Source of the DNA: Amylibacter sp.
GTDB taxonomy: Bacteria > Pseudomonadota > Alphaproteobacteria > Rhodobacterales > Rhodobacteraceae
Direction of reading: 5' to 3'
Assembly: GCA_027083485.1 (NCBI GenBank)
Contig: JALWOO010000006.1
Span: 1 to 9,735, forward strand
Length of the DNA stretch: 9,735 nucleotides
Below the pieces are notes generated by a model that was not told the origin of the DNA, ran no database searches, and saw nothing but the letters and a program-made list of their open reading frames with translations. Below are positions 1 to 6,803 of this stretch, piece after piece. A program made the translations under genes and the position numbers. Each line of letters starts with the position of its first letter. The stretch's first letter is position 1.

Positions 1-2
1 GC

Positions 3-2360
3 GATAGCAATGGCGGCACAAGCACCGCGACGGCAACAATCAACGTGGCGGGGATTACCGATAACCGCGCACCTGTGGCGGTGAACGATAATCTGGATGT
101 GGGGACCCAGCAGGTGCTGGATTTTGGCAACCTCGCCTTTCACGTCAATTTGCCGGACGGGTACGGGGGCTTCAATTGGAGATCTGCCCTGACAGCGGGA
201 AATTGGAACACCCCTCAGACAGATATTTCCAGCTGGTGGAACACCATCACCAACGGCAACGCCGTGATTCACAATCACGCCGCCGCAAAATATTCGGAAA
301 TAGCCACGTCGGACGGGTCTGCAGTCAATTTTGAATCCTTTGACATCCGGGCTGCATATTACTCAGGGGCTGTGAATGTAATCGGTATGCGCAACGGGAT
401 TCAGGTGGCGGCAACCACGATCAATCTGACCACCGTCAGCCAGCATATCAATCTGGGCTTTGATAATGTGGATACGCTGAAAATCACCACTGTCAGCGGT
501 CAAATCAACACTCCGGCCGGCCTTTCCAATATCTGGCTGATCGACAATCTCGTATCAAATACGGGTATCCCGGTTGCGATGCGCACCGAAGACAGCATGA
601 TCATTATTTCCGAAGCGGATCTTTTGGCCAATGACACCGATCCTGACGGAGACCCGCTGAGCATCGTTTCCTATTCGGCCACCACGGCGCAAGGAGCAAC
701 TGTCCAGTTCGGGTTGGGTGGTCTTCAGATCGATGCAACCAGTTCCGCCGCGCTCAATGCGCTGGCTGTGGGACAAAGCGTGGTGGACACCTTTACCTAC
801 ACCATTTCCGACGGGCAGGGTGGCACCAGCACAGCCACGGCCAGCCTGACCATCAACGGGGTGAATGACGGGCCGGTCGCGGTCGCGGATTTGGCGGTGA
901 TTTCTTCAAACACTCCGACCACCGTGGATGTTCTGGCCAATGACACCGATGCGGATTTGATCGACACCCATACGCTGGACTCGGTAAGCATTGCTTCGGG
1001 GCTGGGCACGGTTTCCATTGTGAACAACCAGCTGGTTTACGATCCGGGTACGGCCTATGCAGGGAGCACAACACCGCAAGTGATCACAGTGCAATACACC
1101 ATGTCCGACAATAACGGGGCGTCCAGCTCTGCGACAGCCGACCTGGTTATTCCAACCGCCACATCGACGGCTGTGACCCTTACTAACGGCGTTGACGGCT
1201 TCAACGGGGGGGCCGCAAATCAGGTGGTTTATGCGCTGGATGGGGACGATTGGATCAATGGTGGCAGCTCGTATGCTTATGCCAATGCCTATACCCCGAC
1301 TGCCGAAGGAAATGATATATTGTTCGGGGGTGCCGGTAACGACCACTTGAACGGGGATTCAGATTATGTTTCAGCAGATGCAGGCTATCTGACTCAACAG
1401 AGCGTTTATACCACAGGAAATGATGCTCTCTTTGGCGGGGAAGGCAATGATAACATTTCCGGCGATAACCGCCAAATGCTGTCGTCCTCTACCAATCCGG
1501 CTGTCACTTTGGATCTGGTGGTTAACAACGGAGATGATGTCATCCACGCAGGAAATGGTTTTGATAATGTGAGTGGAGATATCCGCCAAATGGTGTTTTA
1601 CATCACCAAAGGGAGTGTCGATATGACAGGCGGAATGGACACCATAACCGGCGGGGCAGACAACGACAACCTGTTCGGAGATTCAAGTAACCTTGTTGTA
1701 GGGCACACAGGAACGAGCCGCACATTCAACTATACCGGAGGCGCAGATTCCCTTGATGGTGGGAGTGGCAATGATGTTGTCGTGGGTGATTTGTATGGAC
1801 TGAATATTACCCAAAGCGGCGGTGCCCAGAACATTCTTGGCGGCAATGATATCATGAACGGGGGAACCGGAAATGATACCCTTATTGGTGATATCAGCTA
1901 TATGTATGCCTATGGCAGCACGACCACTATCACCGGAGGGAATGATGTCATAAATGGCGGCAGCGGAGATGATACAATCAAAGGGGACTTTGGGTACATA
2001 TCTACCATAGGCAATGTTGCCCAGATAGTTAACGGTAACGATACCATCACCGGCGGGACGGGGAATGATCAGCTCTGGGGGGATGACTCCTCTTTCGGTT
2101 TCCCCAACACCTTTGCTGTTGGTGCCGATGTGTTCCAGTTCTCGCTGGGCGATGGCAATGACGTTATCCATGATTTTGACAACGGTCTCGACAAAATCCG
2201 CATCCAGTCATTCCTTACCCAGTCCATTGCCGATCTGACAATTACGGCTGCAGCAACACCCGGAAACGTTGTGATCGGATATGGTCTGGCCGGTGACAGT
2301 ATCGAGCTTGTTGGTATGACTGTTGCCGACATTGATGCCAGTGACTTCTTGTTTGCATAA
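3..2360 (+). CDS. Large secreted RTX / cadherin-like repeat protein (5' truncated by window edge)
   Basis: This is the C-terminal part of a large calcium-binding exoprotein or adhesin, probably exported by a type I (ABC/MFP/TolC) system. The frame is open through the left edge: codons before the GTG at 45 read DSNGGTSTATATIN, the end of a cadherin/VCBS-like repeat, so that GTG is internal and the start is upstream. Counting from position 45, residues 25-170 are a beta-rich domain, and 175-277 and 278-370 are cadherin-like repeats with LLANDTDPDGDPLS, FTYTISDGQGG and VLANDTDAD motifs. Residues 400-680 carry RTX motifs such as GGAGNDHLNGD and GGTGNDTLIGD. Residues 690-771 form the usual RTX C-terminal region (DVFQFSLGDGNDVIHDF, ending DASDFLFA), which matches type I secretion signals. 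No cysteines or catalytic domain are visible. No secretion genes lie in the window. Adhesion, biofilm or surface-layer roles are inference; the RTX and cadherin assignment is firm. Confidence 0.9.
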   Translation, partial: DSNGGTSTATATINVAGITDNRAPVAVNDNLDVGTQQVLDFGNLAFHVNLPDGYGGFNWRSALTAGNWNTPQTDISSWWNTITNGNAVIHNHAAAKYSEIATSDGSAVNFESFDIRAAYYSGAVNVIGMRNGIQVAATTINLTTVSQHINLGFDNVDTLKITTVSGQINTPAGLSNIWLIDNLVSNTGIPVAMRTEDSMIIISEADLLANDTDPDGDPLSIVSYSATTAQGATVQFGLGGLQIDATSSAALNALAVGQSVVDTFTYTISDGQGGTSTATASLTINGVNDGPVAVADLAVISSNTPTTVDVLANDTDADLIDTHTLDSVSIASGLGTVSIVNNQLVYDPGTAYAGSTTPQVITVQYTMSDNNGASSSATADLVIPTATSTAVTLTNGVDGFNGGAANQVVYALDGDDWINGGSSYAYANAYTPTAEGNDILFGGAGNDHLNGDSDYVSADAGYLTQQSVYTTGNDALFGGEGNDNISGDNRQMLSSSTNPAVTLDLVVNNGDDVIHAGNGFDNVSGDIRQMVFYITKGSVDMTGGMDTITGGADNDNLFGDSSNLVVGHTGTSRTFNYTGGADSLDGGSGNDVVVGDLYGLNITQSGGAQNILGGNDIMNGGTGNDTLIGDISYMYAYGSTTTITGGNDVINGGSGDDTIKGDFGYISTIGNVAQIVNGNDTITGGTGNDQLWGDDSSFGFPNTFAVGADVFQFSLGDGNDVIHDFDNGLDKIRIQSFLTQSIADLTITAAATPGNVVIGYGLAGDSIELVGMTVADIDASDFLFA
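117..554 (+). other. Embedded beta-rich domain of the RTX protein, unclassified
   Basis: This encodes about 146 residues between two cadherin-like blocks. Features are a YGGFNW motif near the start, a central NAVIHNH segment, then FESFDIRAAYYSGAVNVIG, an RNGIQVAATTINL strand pair and a closing DNVDTLKITT. The order of short hydrophobic strands and the 'xxGxRNGxQV' turn resemble the jelly-roll-like domains often seen in PEP-CTERM and other exported proteins, which may bind carbohydrate. I recognise the pattern but cannot name a family, and ligand binding is inference. Confidence 0.45.
567..1154 (+). repeat. Two tandem cadherin/VCBS-like repeats in the RTX protein
   Basis: There are two consecutive Ig-like repeats of about 100 residues. 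The first contains SEADLLANDTDPDGDPLSI and ends TFTYTISDGQGGTSTATASL. The second contains VDVLANDTDADLIDTHTL and ends VQYTMSDNNGASSSATADL. The LANDTD and DGDPLS acidic motifs are typical calcium-binding linkers of this family. The segment at positions 3-45 is the tail of a further copy, so the repeat series extends upstream of the window. Confidence 0.8.
1242..2084 (+). repeat. RTX array with a 32-38-residue super-repeat
   Basis: About eight units follow the plan GNDxIxGGxGNDxIxGD plus a spacer of roughly 15-22 residues, giving a period of 32-38 residues instead of continuous nonapeptides. Unit cores include GNDILFGGAGNDHLNGD, GNDALFGGEGNDNISGD, ADSLDGGSGNDVVVGD, NDIMNGGTGNDTLIGD and NDVINGGSGDDTIKGD. 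The spacer keeps a rule after GD: three residues, then a hydrophobic one (GDNRQML, GDIRQMV, GDSSNLV, GDLYGLN, GDISYMY, GDFGYIS). A weaker first unit, DGDDWINGG, begins the array. RTX turns bind calcium and fold into a beta-roll outside the cell; the long spacers must loop out or add strands. Confidence 0.85.
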
Positions 2361-2438
2361 CTGGAAGCCTTGCCAAGCTGCTCGTGCAACACTGTTTGCG
2401 CTGGCAGTTTGACAGGCTTTTGATAGAGCTACCCGACC

Positions 2439-2460
2439 CAACGAATAACTGGATTCGTTG
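2439..2460. repeat. Short inverted repeat, 8-bp arms
   Basis: The arms CAACGAAT (2439-2446) and ATTCGTTG (2453-2460) are exactly complementary around a 6-nt loop. It lies 79 bp after the RTX stop codon. There is no T-tract, so it is not a canonical intrinsic terminator, though it could stabilise the 3' end of the mRNA. It is short enough to have arisen by chance. Confidence 0.4.
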
Positions 2461-2496
2461 CGTGCTTGATTAAAGAATTTTGCGTTAAATCTGAAA

Positions 2497-2537
2497 CACC
2501 TAACGCGTTGAAATCCGGGATATCAACGCGTTAGGTG
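2497..2537. repeat. Inverted repeat, 15-bp perfect arms, in the convergent intergenic region
   Basis: The arms CACCTAACGCGTTGA (2497-2511) and TCAACGCGTTAGGTG (2523-2537) are perfectly complementary with an 11-nt loop. Each arm contains the self-palindromic core AACGCGTT. A 15-bp stem without mismatch is unlikely by chance in 433 bp. No U-rich tail follows on either strand, so a standard Rho-independent terminator is not supported. It may be an mRNA 3'-end hairpin between the two convergent genes, a protein-binding site or a REP-like element. Function unknown. Confidence 0.7.
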
Positions 2538-2570
2538 ATACATTATGCCTCTCGGAAAATGCGAAATGCT

Positions 2571-2734
2571 CTAGGGTCAGGACCTATTAATCCTGCACCG
2601 CTGGCGTAAACTCCCCGAAATATCAGGGGTTTGGGGCGCGCCGGACAGGGTGATGCCCTTTTCCAGCGACCTAGGCCGCTGAGATGAAGGGGAGTTTACG
2701 CCAGCGGTGCAGGATTAATAGGTCCTGACCCTAG
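2571..2734. mobile_element. MITE-like palindromic element, 46-bp perfect inverted arms, CTAG-bounded
   Basis: The left arm (2571-2616) and right arm (2689-2734) match perfectly over 46 bp when one is reverse-complemented. Both outer ends are CTAG followed inward by GGTCAGGACCTATTAATCC. The 72-bp centre (2617-2688) has no coding capacity. It holds further small palindromes: GGCGCGCC (2635-2642) and an 18-bp near-palindrome around CCTAGG (2664-2681). CTAG at both ends fits a 4-bp target duplication as described for part of the IS5 family; a TA duplication with ends GGGTCAGGACC fits equally well. The insert sits between two gene 3' ends, a typical neutral site. It is most likely a non-autonomous element mobilised by a transposase elsewhere, and its RNA would form a very stable hairpin. 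The family assignment is uncertain. Confidence 0.75.
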
Positions 2735-2793
2735 CAACAATTACAGAATGCGGGCGTAGCGGTGATATCGGGGCCAGCAAGAGCACCGGTTTT

Positions 2794-5700
2794 TCACGCT
2801 GCCTGAGAGCTTTCTGCACAGGGGGTTTCAATCAGATCAAAATCCACAAAGAACTCGGTGCCGTTTTCTGCGTCACTGATAAAGTCGATCGTGCCACCGT
2901 GGGATTCAACCATCATTTTAACGATGCTTAAGCCCAATCCGGTCCCTGCCTTGCCGCGTTGATCCGATGAATCGGCCTGAGTGAATTTGTCAAAAATTGT
3001 CGCTTGGGCTTCCTCGGGAATACCGCAACCTTGGTCTTTTACAGACAGGCGGACCTTGTCTGCCGAAGGCACAATCGAAATCTTGATTTCATCGTTTTCA
3101 TTGGAAAACTTAGCCGCATTTGACATCAGATTAGCCAATACCTGCATAAGCCGGTCATAATCTCCTGAAATCCAGGCCGGGCTTTCGGTGCCTTTTGCAA
3201 TAAATTTCACATGATGGGTTTCTGCATAACCTTTGTTTGCCGACAGGGAATCCTCAACCACCTGGCTAAGGTCTACCGGAGCAAAGACATATTCCATTTT
3301 CCCGGCCTCGGCCTTCTCCATATCCAGAATATCGTTGATCAAGCGCTCCAAACGGCTGCTGTTCTTGAGGGCCATAGAAACAAGATCGCCCATTTTAGGC
3401 GGGATGTCCCCCAAAACTCCGGCATCAATAATCCCGAGCGCCCCTTTGATAGAGGTCAGTGGCGTCCGTAATTCGTGGCTGACAGTGGCAATGAATTCGG
3501 ATTTTGCCTTATCTGCTGCCAGCTGTTCGGAAATGTCACTGGCGATCAATACAAACTGTTTCGTACTATCGGCCGCTTCAATAATTTGTAGCGAGATTTT
3601 CACTGGTCGCCCGATCTTGTTGATCGAATTATAGTCGATCTGCCTTTTCCGCCCCTCCAAGAGGTCCTTGGCCCGCTCAAGAAAGGTCTCGCGATTGAAA
3701 GAGTCCGCAAAATCCTTGAATGTCAGCCCAATATAACCTGCCTCGCCAACACCTGTGACATCCTTGGCCATATTGTTCATATAGGTCAGCTTCAGCGTAT
3801 CCGGATAGAACATATAGATTTCGTCCTGACTCTGGTCGAGAGTCTTTTTGAACTTCTTGATTTCGCTTTCGGCCTTGTTCCGTTCGGTAATGTCGCGTGC
3901 TGTCACGGCATACCAGGGGTCGCTATTGTCCGGGTGGAATAATTCCACAATGACCTCGGCAGGGTTTCCGTTCAGCCCAACAGTTGTCACTGTGACGGAT
4001 CGTTTGGTACCGTAGACCAGTGGTGCAACCAGGGTTCGAAACCGTGCTTCACTAAACACCGGGATAATATCTTCCGGGGTTTTATGGTTATAGTCGGCTT
4101 CATCCCACCCGGTCTGAAGCTTGGCTTCTTCATTCAGAAACAGGAATTCCAGCGTATCCGGTTTGAACATGAACACAGCATCCGACGTTGAATCCAGCGT
4201 GGCCTTGAACCGTTCCAGCAATCCTTCGGCTTCCCGACGGGCAGAAATGTCGCTGACAAAAGCAATAAACCGGGGTGATTGGTCATCCAGATGGATCAGC
4301 TGAATGAAGACTTCTTCATAGGTGCGATTGCCATTTTCCAGGGTTTCCTTTGTTTCATAGCGAACAGAATCGGTTTCCCCGTCAAGCAAAGGCTGCAAGC
4401 GCGCCCGGAACTTTGCTTCATTGAGTTTGGGCATAATATCCATGGGCGTTTTGCCGCAAATTTCATCTGCTGACATACCTACACCCTCTAAAGCGGCCTG
4501 ATTGGCATAGAAAAGTTTGAGGTTTTCCGGATCGAACATGTAAATTTCCGAGGCAACCCGTTCCAAAGTAGATTTGAACTGGTTCAGCTCTTTTTCAGCA
4601 AGCAATTGATCGCTAATGTCGCGTACAACATAAATGGAGCCGCTAACCGTTTGCTGGCTGTCGCGCAGCAAGGCACCGGAATAATTGACGGGAATATGAT
4701 CGCCTTCATTGTTTATTACCCAATGACGGGTATCAGACGCCGCATTGGTTTGAATATCCATTTCCGATAAGAACCCGAAATCCCGCGAAATTTGTTCCGG
4801 CAGTTTTTGAAAGCTGCTTTCGGTGTGATTTGCGCCGTTTGCCTCTTGGATTACGCACATATACCCAAGGTGCTCTTCTGTCCCGATGGCCAGAACCGCA
4901 AGGGTGATTTGCGCAGAGCTGCCATCCTTGCGCACAATAGAAAATGCCCGCCCTTCATCAATCGTGGCCATACCGCTGCCGGCCTTGAAGTTCTTCATTC
5001 CCTCAATATGCTTTTCGCGTTTGTCTTCAGGAATAAGTTTAACAACATTCTGTTGTACCAATTCATCAGGATCATACCCAGTCAGGCTGGCGGCACTGTC
5101 ATTGACGGCGACGATCACACCCTCTGTATCAAGCAAAATAACCGGTTGACTGCTTTGGTTTATGACTTCGGTACAATTTCCCGATACCGCACAGGCAGTT
5201 TCCAAAACCGACTGGATAGACGCCAGGTTTTCCTGTGTCCCTTGCTCGGAAGTCTGGCCAAAGAACGTCTGTAGTTTCTTGCCGATCAATTCTCCGGCTT
5301 TGATACCCAACAGTTTTTCGGCGGCCGGATTGGCCATACGGATTACGCCTTGAGCATCGGTTTCAAAAAGAGCCTCGCGCATGGAACGAATAATGTTTTG
5401 TGTTTGTTTGTTGGCTGCACTCAACTGGAGCCGTGCTTCTCTGCGTTCAAGCGCTGCGTTTTGGAAAACCCTAACGGAACCAATGACCTGATTGATTTCC
5501 TGCTGATAATTCGAAGCCGGAATTGGTGCCTCCAGATCTCCATCTGCAAGCCGGACCATGGTTTCACTCACCTCCATCAACGGTTGAGTGATTTGGGCAC
5601 TGATACGTCGGCTCAACCAAAAAACAACCAAACCGACAACCAGCGTCACAAAGAATACATAGATGGCGAATATCTGATTTTTCTCCAGTCCGGTCGTGGC

Positions 5701-6492
5701 CGCTTCGGTTGTGAATGTACTATAGCGTGCCAATTCATCACTGAATTCCAAAGAGAGCTGTGTGGAGAGAGTCTCGACCTTTTCGCGATCTTTGCGCAGG
5801 TCTTTGTCCAGGTCTACCAGATTGAAAAAGGCGTCAGCGTAATTTGAAAGCGCTGTTTGGATAATTTCCCGGACTTCATCGGTGTATTGGGTTTTGGCAA
5901 TGGAAGTTTTGATTTTTTCCAGCTCGGCCTGCCATTGTTCAAAAAACTGTTCATTTTGGCCAAGTATATAAAGACGTTCCACATTGCGCAGTTTGAAAAA
6001 TTCCTTGCGTGTTTCATCGTTATTCAACCAATGCTCAACAACCTCGGCAGAAAGTGCGATCTTCCCCCTAAGTCCACTGTTTTCCGTATACCCAATTTGG
6101 GAAATTTCCGCTTCTATATCCTTGAATTCACGTGCGTAAGTCTGAACTTCGGTAAGCCATTTTTTTGCCTTTACCTGCAATTCCGGTGCAAGCTCCTGTG
6201 CATTAAGCCATTTGAGATCTTTATAGAATTTGTCCAGAATTTGATGGTGGAGAAGAACATATTCAAACTTTGGATGCAGCAGAAAGTCTTTCTCCGCATA
6301 GCGTGCTGAATTAATTCCAACCTCAACTTCGCGAATTTTATTTAACAATACTAAATTGTTAATTGCAGTTTGACTGTTCTTTTTCTGTATTCCCAGACCG
6401 ATCATTACAATTACGAGAACAATCAAAAACCCGATAAGAGCAATAAACGGGGCCATCAGTATTTGGGTCCGTATGCTTTTTCCACGATCCAT
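2794..6492 (-). CDS. Large multi-PAS transmembrane sensor histidine kinase
   Basis: This is an inner-membrane kinase that should sense a periplasmic ligand plus cytoplasmic signals and pass phosphate to an unidentified response regulator. Numbering is from the ATG at 6510 (subtract 6 for the preferred start). TM1 is about 19-41, the periplasmic helical sensor 42-278, TM2 280-299 and HAMP 300-360. PAS domains lie at about 372-420 and 446-556, a half-PAS/PAC at 590-637, and three related PAS-PAC units at 645-764, 768-880 and 887-998. HisKA has SHELRTPLTS with phospho-acceptor His1012. HATPase_c has an N-box NLMSNAAKF (Asn1131), G1 DQGCGIP, F-box FDKFTQAD and G2 GTGLGLS, all intact. I choose the start at 6492 because GGAG (6501-6504) stands 8 nt upstream; the ATG at 6510 has no comparable site. 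There is no receiver or Hpt domain and no neighbouring regulator gene, so it is an orphan kinase here. Its signal is unknown. Confidence 0.93.
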   Translation of the reverse strand: MDRGKSIRTQILMAPFIALIGFLIVLVIVMIGLGIQKKNSQTAINNLVLLNKIREVEVGINSARYAEKDFLLHPKFEYVLLHHQILDKFYKDLKWLNAQELAPELQVKAKKWLTEVQTYAREFKDIEAEISQIGYTENSGLRGKIALSAEVVEHWLNNDETRKEFFKLRNVERLYILGQNEQFFEQWQAELEKIKTSIAKTQYTDEVREIIQTALSNYADAFFNLVDLDKDLRKDREKVETLSTQLSLEFSDELARYSTFTTEAATTGLEKNQIFAIYVFFVTLVVGLVVFWLSRRISAQITQPLMEVSETMVRLADGDLEAPIPASNYQQEINQVIGSVRVFQNAALERREARLQLSAANKQTQNIIRSMREALFETDAQGVIRMANPAAEKLLGIKAGELIGKKLQTFFGQTSEQGTQENLASIQSVLETACAVSGNCTEVINQSSQPVILLDTEGVIVAVNDSAASLTGYDPDELVQQNVVKLIPEDKREKHIEGMKNFKAGSGMATIDEGRAFSIVRKDGSSAQITLAVLAIGTEEHLGYMCVIQEANGANHTESSFQKLPEQISRDFGFLSEMDIQTNAASDTRHWVINNEGDHIPVNYSGALLRDSQQTVSGSIYVVRDISDQLLAEKELNQFKSTLERVASEIYMFDPENLKLFYANQAALEGVGMSADEICGKTPMDIMPKLNEAKFRARLQPLLDGETDSVRYETKETLENGNRTYEEVFIQLIHLDDQSPRFIAFVSDISARREAEGLLERFKATLDSTSDAVFMFKPDTLEFLFLNEEAKLQTGWDEADYNHKTPEDIIPVFSEARFRTLVAPLVYGTKRSVTVTTVGLNGNPAEVIVELFHPDNSDPWYAVTARDITERNKAESEIKKFKKTLDQSQDEIYMFYPDTLKLTYMNNMAKDVTGVGEAGYIGLTFKDFADSFNRETFLERAKDLLEGRKRQIDYNSINKIGRPVKISLQIIEAADSTKQFVLIASDISEQLAADKAKSEFIATVSHELRTPLTSIKGALGIIDAGVLGDIPPKMGDLVSMALKNSSRLERLINDILDMEKAEAGKMEYVFAPVDLSQVVEDSLSANKGYAETHHVKFIAKGTESPAWISGDYDRLMQVLANLMSNAAKFSNENDEIKISIVPSADKVRLSVKDQGCGIPEEAQATIFDKFTQADSSDQRGKAGTGLGLSIVKMMVESHGGTIDFISDAENGTEFFVDFDLIETPCAESSQAA
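3517..4578 (-). repeat. Three tandem homologous PAS-PAC units within the kinase
   Basis: Three units of about 120 residues share a start signature: FKSTLERVASEIYMFDPENL, FKATLDSTSDAVFMFKPDTL and FKKTLDQSQDEIYMFYPDTL. Each is followed by an N(Q/E/N)xA motif in the next strand, a KTPxDI- or LTFKDF-type segment, and a closing SDIS or ARDIT PAC end. The spacing is 123 and 119 residues. The copies have diverged clearly, so the duplication is old. Which of them bind a ligand cannot be read from sequence. Confidence 0.8.
5677..6387 (-). other. Periplasmic sensor region of the kinase, HBM/four-helix type
   Basis: About 237 residues between the two membrane segments are predicted to be almost entirely helical. 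The segment INSARYAEKDFLLHPKFEYV matches the conserved first-helix pattern (R-x-A-E-K-x-F-L-L) of helical bimodular (HBM) and related four-helix sensors, known from chemoreceptors such as McpS that bind organic acids. The size fits the double four-helix HBM form. The ligand is not predictable from this. Confidence 0.55.
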
Positions 6493-6500
6493 TGTATGCT

Positions 6501-6504
6501 CTCC
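6501..6504 (-). promoter_or_regulatory. Ribosome binding site deciding the kinase start
   Basis: On the minus strand GGAG, extended to GGAGAG, lies 8 nt before the ATG at 6492. It falls inside the coding sequence if the upstream ATG at 6510 were used; that ATG is preceded only by TTGAGTA. This favours a protein 6 residues shorter than the longest possible reading. Confidence 0.6.
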
Positions 6505-6743
6505 GCTCATTACTCAATTAATAAAACGCCCGAAATTGCTTGGATTTGAGCATTCGGTCATTTCCATATTGGCTACAATACAGACTTTTGGGGCGTAATT
6601 ATGGCAAAAAATATCATCTATTAGTTGTACCTGTAGATAATTTGTTACTTCTTTCTTTCCTTAACTGTCATTTTGGCAAAAGAAATCTGTTCCAAACTGG
6701 CGCAAGATCAGGAGCATTCATCAAGGTGAAGAGCTGTATGATC

Positions 6744-6770
6744 TTGTCTATACCGTCCAGTTGGTATAGT
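6744..6770 (+). promoter_or_regulatory. Candidate promoter of the tetR-efflux operon
   Basis: A good -10 hexamer TATAGT stands at 6765-6770, with a possible -35 TTGTCT at 6744-6749 at a short 15-nt spacing. The transcript would begin near 6777, giving a leader of about 27 nt before the regulator's ATG at 6804. The promoter overlaps the palindromic operator, as expected for a repressed promoter. The -10 is convincing and the -35 less so. Confidence 0.5.
6748..6769. promoter_or_regulatory. Probable TetR-family operator
   Basis: The perfect inverted repeat CTATACC (6748-6754) and GGTATAG (6763-6769) has an 8-bp centre, GTCCAGTT. Size and symmetry are those of TetR-family operators, and the site lies 34 bp upstream of a TetR gene while covering its likely -10. 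It is the natural target for the regulator encoded next to it, implying autoregulation and control of the whole operon. Binding is inferred. Confidence 0.7.
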
Positions 6771-6803
6771 TAACGGCCAAATATCAGCACCCGGGATACT
6801 GAA

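Noticed and set aside
2365..2421. AAGCCT ... AGGCTTTT as a terminator after the RTX gene
   Set aside because: The arms are only 6 bp, separated by more than 40 nt, and the T-run is short. It is not convincing as an intrinsic terminator.
2571..2734. CRISPR repeat or integron attC reading of the palindrome
   Set aside because: There is only one pair of arms in inverted orientation, no spaced direct repeats, no integrase or cas gene, and no attC core-site layout.
4792..5847. Several plus-strand frames of 60-165 codons opposite the kinase gene
   Set aside because: They are antisense to a continuous, well-conserved kinase frame and show no domain, ribosome binding site or low-complexity signature of real genes.
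6511..6700. Promoter for the histidine kinase on the minus strand
   Set aside because: Candidate hexamers such as TTGCCA lack a matching -10 at 16-18 nt. A promoter must lie here but I cannot place it.
6704..6745. AAGATCA / TGATCTT inverted repeat upstream of the operator
   Set aside because: Arms of 7 bp separated by 28 nt are close to chance expectation, and no second operator-like sequence is seen.
6540..6773. Possible 77-residue reading frame in the divergent intergenic region
   Set aside because: It has no ribosome binding site, an unnatural composition and overlaps the likely promoter and operator of the TetR operon. It is better read as regulatory DNA.
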